The position numbers and the translations under genes were made by a program. Under the pieces are notes generated by a model. The model saw nothing but the letters and a program-made list of their open reading frames with translations. It ran no database searches and had not been told where the DNA came from. This document shows positions 29,171 through 32,752 of a stretch of 32,752 nt of DNA, one piece after another. The stretch comes from Rhizaria sp. SCN 62-66 (Eukaryota; Rhizaria, unplaced). The DNA is taken from assembly GCA_001724265.1 (NCBI GenBank), contig MEDY01000335.1, positions 1-32,752 on the forward strand. The letters are read 5' to 3'. The first letter of the stretch is position 1; every line of letters begins with the position of its first letter.

Positions 29171-32118
29171 TCACTCGTCGTCGTCCATGGCCATGCCGTC
29201 CATCTCCTCCTCCTCCTCCTCGTCGTCATCGTCGCCCTCAAAGCCGCCGAGGCCGTCGTCATCGTCCTCGTCGTCGACGTCACTACCCGCGGCCGCACTG
29301 GCTCCCGCCTGGAGGTCCGCGGCCTCGCTGTACACCGTCACGCTGCCGTCGGCGCCGTCCAGCGCCTCGGCGCCCGCGGCCGATGAGACCTGCGCCAGCA
29401 CGAGATCCAGCCGGCCCTGCAGCTCCAGCAGCCGCGCGCGGGCCTCGGCGCGCGCCTCGACGACGCGGTACAGCGCGGCGAGCTGCTGGCCCAGCGCGGG
29501 CACCGACATGAGGAACGCCGTGTGCTGGCGCAGACAAGACCGCACCCACGGCAGCAGCTCGGGCGCGCGGTTCACGCGTTGCTGCAGCCGCTCCACCAGC
29601 TTCGCAACCAGCCGCAGCACCAGCGGCGGGGGCAGGCGCGCCACCGTCAGCTTGATCGCGGCCGACTCGCCGCCCGAGGCGCGGCGCGCGCGGGCGCCGC
29701 CGACGGCGCCGGCAGCGAGGCACTGCTCAAGCAGCGCGTCGTCCTGCGCGCGCAGCGCTTGCGCGAGAGCCACGGCGAGAGAGCCGCCCTTAAGCGCAGA
29801 GCCCGCGGCCGCGCCCGCCGCGGTGGCGCCCGCGGCCGAAGCGGCAAAGGCGGCAGCCGCGGCGGCGCGGCCCGCGGCGGCGCGCGAGGCCAGCTCCGAG
29901 TCCATGGCGCGCACGCGCAACGCGAGGGACTGCGTCAGTGAGGCCGTCGCGGCCGCCAAACGCGCGCGCTTGACAGCGACAGTCTCCGCACCAGCACCAG
30001 CACCAGTGCGGGCGGCGGCGTCGTCGGCGTCGGCGTCAGCGTCGAGGGCCGAGGTGGACGACGCAAGGGCCAGAGCGGCGGGGCCGACAACGTTGGCCGT
30101 CGCGGTGGTCACGGCCAGCTCCTGCTCGCCGTCGGGCGTGCGGCGCCGCTTGAGGCTCGTCGCCGTGGCCGTCACGGCCACCGACGCCGTCGCGCCCGCG
30201 GCCGCGGCGGCCGAGGCGGCGGCGGCCAGGTGGCGCGAGCGCACAGACCGCAGCGTGACGGCCGGCAGGAAGGCGCCCGCGCGCACGGCCGCGGCGTCCA
30301 CGCCCGCGGCGCGCGCAGAGGCCACGAGAGAGCTGCCGCCGCTGCTGCTGCCACTGCTGCTGACGGACGCGTCGTCCTCGTCGTCGGTCGCGGCATCGTC
30401 GTCGTCGCTGCGGGCGGCGGCAGCCGAGGCTGAGGCAGCCGTGGCCAGCGCGTTGGCGGCGGCGGCGCCGGTGTAGGCGACGACGTCGAACTGGGGGTGG
30501 ATGGCGCTGTGGCGGGCCAGCACGACGCGGTCGCCGCCCAGCAGCTGCGCCGCGGCGAGCGCGCCTTCGGGCAGCGAGGGAAGCACCGTCGACGTCGCGG
30601 TCTTCTTCCCGGGCTTGCCGCCCGCATGCGCGCTGTGATCCATCGAGAAGGCCGACATGGCCGCGACGCCCTCGCCTGTGACCGAGAGCCCGGTGACCGT
30701 GAGCACGGTGCTGGGCGTAGAAACCGTGGGCGTCGACGCGGGCGCGCCCGCAGTGCTCGCGGCCACAGCACCAGCAGCGGCGGCGGCGGCGGCGGCGGCC
30801 TTCCTGGACTGAGGCTTCGAGCCGGAGCCAGAGCTCGCGCTACCGCTACCGTAGAGGGCGCTGCCGACCGAGTCGGAGAGGTCCCAAAGCGAGGCGGCGC
30901 CGAGGGCGGTGACGGCGGCCAGATGCGCGGTCGGCGCCGCGGCGTTGCCGTCTGTCACGGCCGCCGTGAAGAGCGACAGTGCGATGGGCGCCGCGTCGAG
31001 CGCCACGGCCACGATCGCCGTCGGGCTGGTGACCGTGCTCGTGCTCCCGCTGTCGGCCAGCGAAGCGGCGGCCGCGGCGGCCGCGGCGGCGGCGGACTTC
31101 TTGCTGCCGGCGCCCTTGTCCTTCTTGCCCGCGGCGGCCGCGGCGGCCGCGGCGTCGGCGGCGGCGGCGGCGGCGGCCGAGGCCGAGGCGGCCGAAGGCA
31201 TGCGCCAGACGTTGACGAAGCGGTCGTCGGCGGCGCCCGAAGCAAAGGCGGCGCCGTCCGCGGAGACGGCGAGCGCGGTGACGGGGCTAACGTGGCCGGC
31301 CATGTTTGCGATGGGCGCGAGCGTGGCCAGGTCGAAGACGGTGAGCGTGGCCGACGCCGCGATGAGCAGCTCGCCTGAGGCCGTGGCCGCGACGGCGAGC
31401 TTGGACGCTGCGTGCGGGATAGGCGGGAGCGTGCGCAGCGGGCGGCCCGTGGCAACGTCCCACTCGATGATGACGCCGTCGGCCGAGGCCGAGTAGAGCT
31501 TGGCGCCCGAGGGGGAGAAGACGGCGTCTGTAATGGCCGTGGCGTGGCCCGAGTCGCCCGCGTGACCGTCGCGGCCCAGGCGGTGAAGGATTTCGCCCGT
31601 CTCGAGGCGCCAGATGACAAGGGAGCCCTTTTGGGTGCCGACGACGACAAGGCCCGCCGCCGCGTTAACGCCTGCCGTGCGGGAGGACGCCTTGCTGGCC
31701 TTGGTCTGCGGATCGGTCGGGGAGAGCGAGCGGAGGGGAGTGACGCAGACGGGAAGGAAGAAAAGAAGTGTGAGGGTGATGCGCACTTGGAAAATGAGCA
31801 ACATAGTGATAGGATCGGGTGTGCCGAAGGGCTGCGAGAGCGGCAGAGGCACTTCGCGAAGTCAGAGGAGGGGAGAGGCGACGGAAGAAGGCGGGGAAAA
31901 AGGGGACGTACGTTGGTGCTGGCGCCGGCGTAGAGCGAGGCGCAGGTGTAGATAGAGCCAAGATGTTGTGCCTCAGTCAGCTGCTGGTGAAGGGCACCAG
32001 TCGCCGTGTTCCAGACCTTAATGCGCTGGTCCTTGGAAACTGTGACAAACCAAGGGGAGGCGGTCTTTCCACCATTGAAAACGTTGGTTGCGAAACCGCA
32101 AATGACACGATTATCCAT
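29171..32118 (-). CDS. UTP5: WDR43/UTP5 small-subunit processome protein, 913 aa
   Basis: Exons 32118-31912 and 31705-29171, phase 0, with a 206-bp intron (GTACGT donor, CGCAG acceptor). The N-terminal half is a WD40 propeller: WFVTVSKDQRIKVWNTATGA in exon 1, then GLVVVGTQKGSLVIW, FSPSGAKLYSASADGVIIEW, a LTVFDLATL strand and GHVSPVTALAVSADGAAFAS, the same order as human WDR43. Ala-rich and KKDKGAGSKK inserts break up the blades. The UTP12 domain lies at about 709-845 (TVARLPPPLVLRLVAKLVER, LRQHTAFLMSVPAL, LELQGRLDLVLAQV), diagnostic for the t-UTP proteins of the U3 snoRNP. It ends in an acidic tail (877-913, Asp/Glu runs). UTP5/WDR43 acts in the nucleolus in early 18S pre-rRNA processing and rDNA transcription. 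It is longer than human WDR43 (677 aa) owing to low-complexity inserts. Confidence 0.88.
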
Positions 32119-32752
32119 GATTTAAACGTATCAAAGAGTGAAAGCAACAAACTTCTTTGGTTGAGTTAACACAAATGATTCTCTACGCCAAAAACGTCTT
32201 CAAGCGTAACGCAGTGCGGCGGACTTGGTTCGCTCACAGTCGGACTGCCCACAGCATTGCTCACAGTCACCCTGCCTTCGGTCCTGAGCCAGTCCCTCTG
32301 ATTGACCACCAAGCCACAGCAACCTACCGACTTGAAATCACCAAATCAAACCTTCATGATACTTCGTCTTCACTTATCTTACATCATCTATTCGAACTCT
32401 GTTTTTAAGTAAAGACTATGTAGCTCATTCTAAAATTGTGTCGATAAATTTTGCAGGAAGCAACATCATTATGAGTTGAACTGTCAGCTGTACGTTGAAA
32501 TATTTAAGCAAAAGGCGAAATAAAATGTTGATTGATAATAGAAATAAGTGTATGTGTCCAGAAATTGTTGGTTATATCCAATCAAAGCGCAAAAAAATAG
32601 CAAGCGCATGAAAGGAAAGTTTTTGAAGTTATTGTGGACTAACATCGAGAAACAAGTACCCCTGATGTAGAGGTTTATGAAAAAACGTGTTTTCCGCGAT
32701 TTTCGCGCCTTGGTGCGCACTTTTCTATTTCACTACGAGCGAAATAGTCCAT
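32119..32752. other. Upstream region of UTP5 and right edge
   Basis: 634 bp with no supportable gene. It contains two copies of the dispersed word (variants GCTCACAGTCGG at 32232 and GCTCACAGTCAC at 32259) about 115-150 bases upstream of the UTP5 ATG. The last ~25 bases hold a small inverted repeat (CTATTTC ... GAAATAG). The frame at 32157-32408 lacks codon bias. Confidence 0.5.

Noticed and set aside
29136-30476. Plus-strand 446-codon open frame
   Set aside because: Antisense to the UTP12 domain of the UTP5 gene; Ser/Ala/Arg noise.
32700-32752. Small inverted repeat and TTTTCGCG-type sequence as a transposon end
   Set aside because: Only a 7-bp stem is visible at the window edge, with no partner terminus or target duplication.

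Overview
This window is nuclear DNA from a unicellular eukaryote. Protein-coding stretches are very GC-rich, with almost every third codon position G or C, while intergenic DNA is AT-rich. The genes contain spliceosomal introns, and the products are eukaryote-specific: an I29/C1A cathepsin, ODR4, WDR43/UTP5, a BMT5-type rRNA methyltransferase, SND3/PHO88, VMA21, an SSX2IP/ADIP protein and a probable G-protein gamma subunit. Long Ala, Ser, Gly, Asp and Gln runs are common and create many long antisense shadow ORFs. I cannot assign a clade. An SSX2IP-like protein and a G-gamma-like protein would suit a protist with a centrosome or cilium and heterotrimeric G-protein signalling.

Layout, left to right: (1) minus strand, a secreted Cys-rich protein cut by the left edge (1-688); (2) minus strand, an ankyrin-repeat protein (1701-2751); (3) a long AT-rich spacer; (4) plus strand, a cathepsin L-like protease (4645-5761); (5) minus strand, ODR4-like (6918-9243); (6) plus strand, a small membrane protein in three exons (9560-10151); (7) minus strand, a 66-residue G-gamma-like protein in three exons (11658-12309); (8) plus strand, a BMT5-like methyltransferase in two exons joined by a GC-AG intron (12749-14874); (9) minus strand, a Gln-rich protein (15520-15855); (10) minus strand, a single 1844-codon orphan ORF (16834-22368); (11) plus strand, SSX2IP/ADIP-like (23058-25405); (12) minus strand, SND3/PHO88-like (25980-27245); (13) plus strand, VMA21-like (27563-28802); (14) minus strand, WDR43/UTP5 (29171-32118).

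Exon structures were built by hand from reading-frame continuity and splice-site consensus. They give 15 introns. Fourteen have C at donor position +4 (11 GTACGT, 2 GTACGC, 1 GCACGT), and only the SSX2IP intron (GTATGC) differs. Most introns lie near the 5' end of the gene; one follows only four coding bases.

Most genes form head-to-head pairs sharing short upstream regions (ODR4/small membrane protein, G-gamma/BMT5, orphan ORF/SSX2IP, SND3/VMA21). By function there are ER-membrane factors (ODR4, SND3, VMA21), ribosome-biogenesis factors (BMT5-like, UTP5) and a probable centrosomal protein. I see no operon, CRISPR array, intact transposon, tRNA or rRNA gene. No pathway is clearly assembled here. 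The least explained items are the orphan ORF, the unusual splice-donor consensus, the G-gamma without a CAAX box, and a short word (GCTCACGGTCAC) scattered through genes and spacers.
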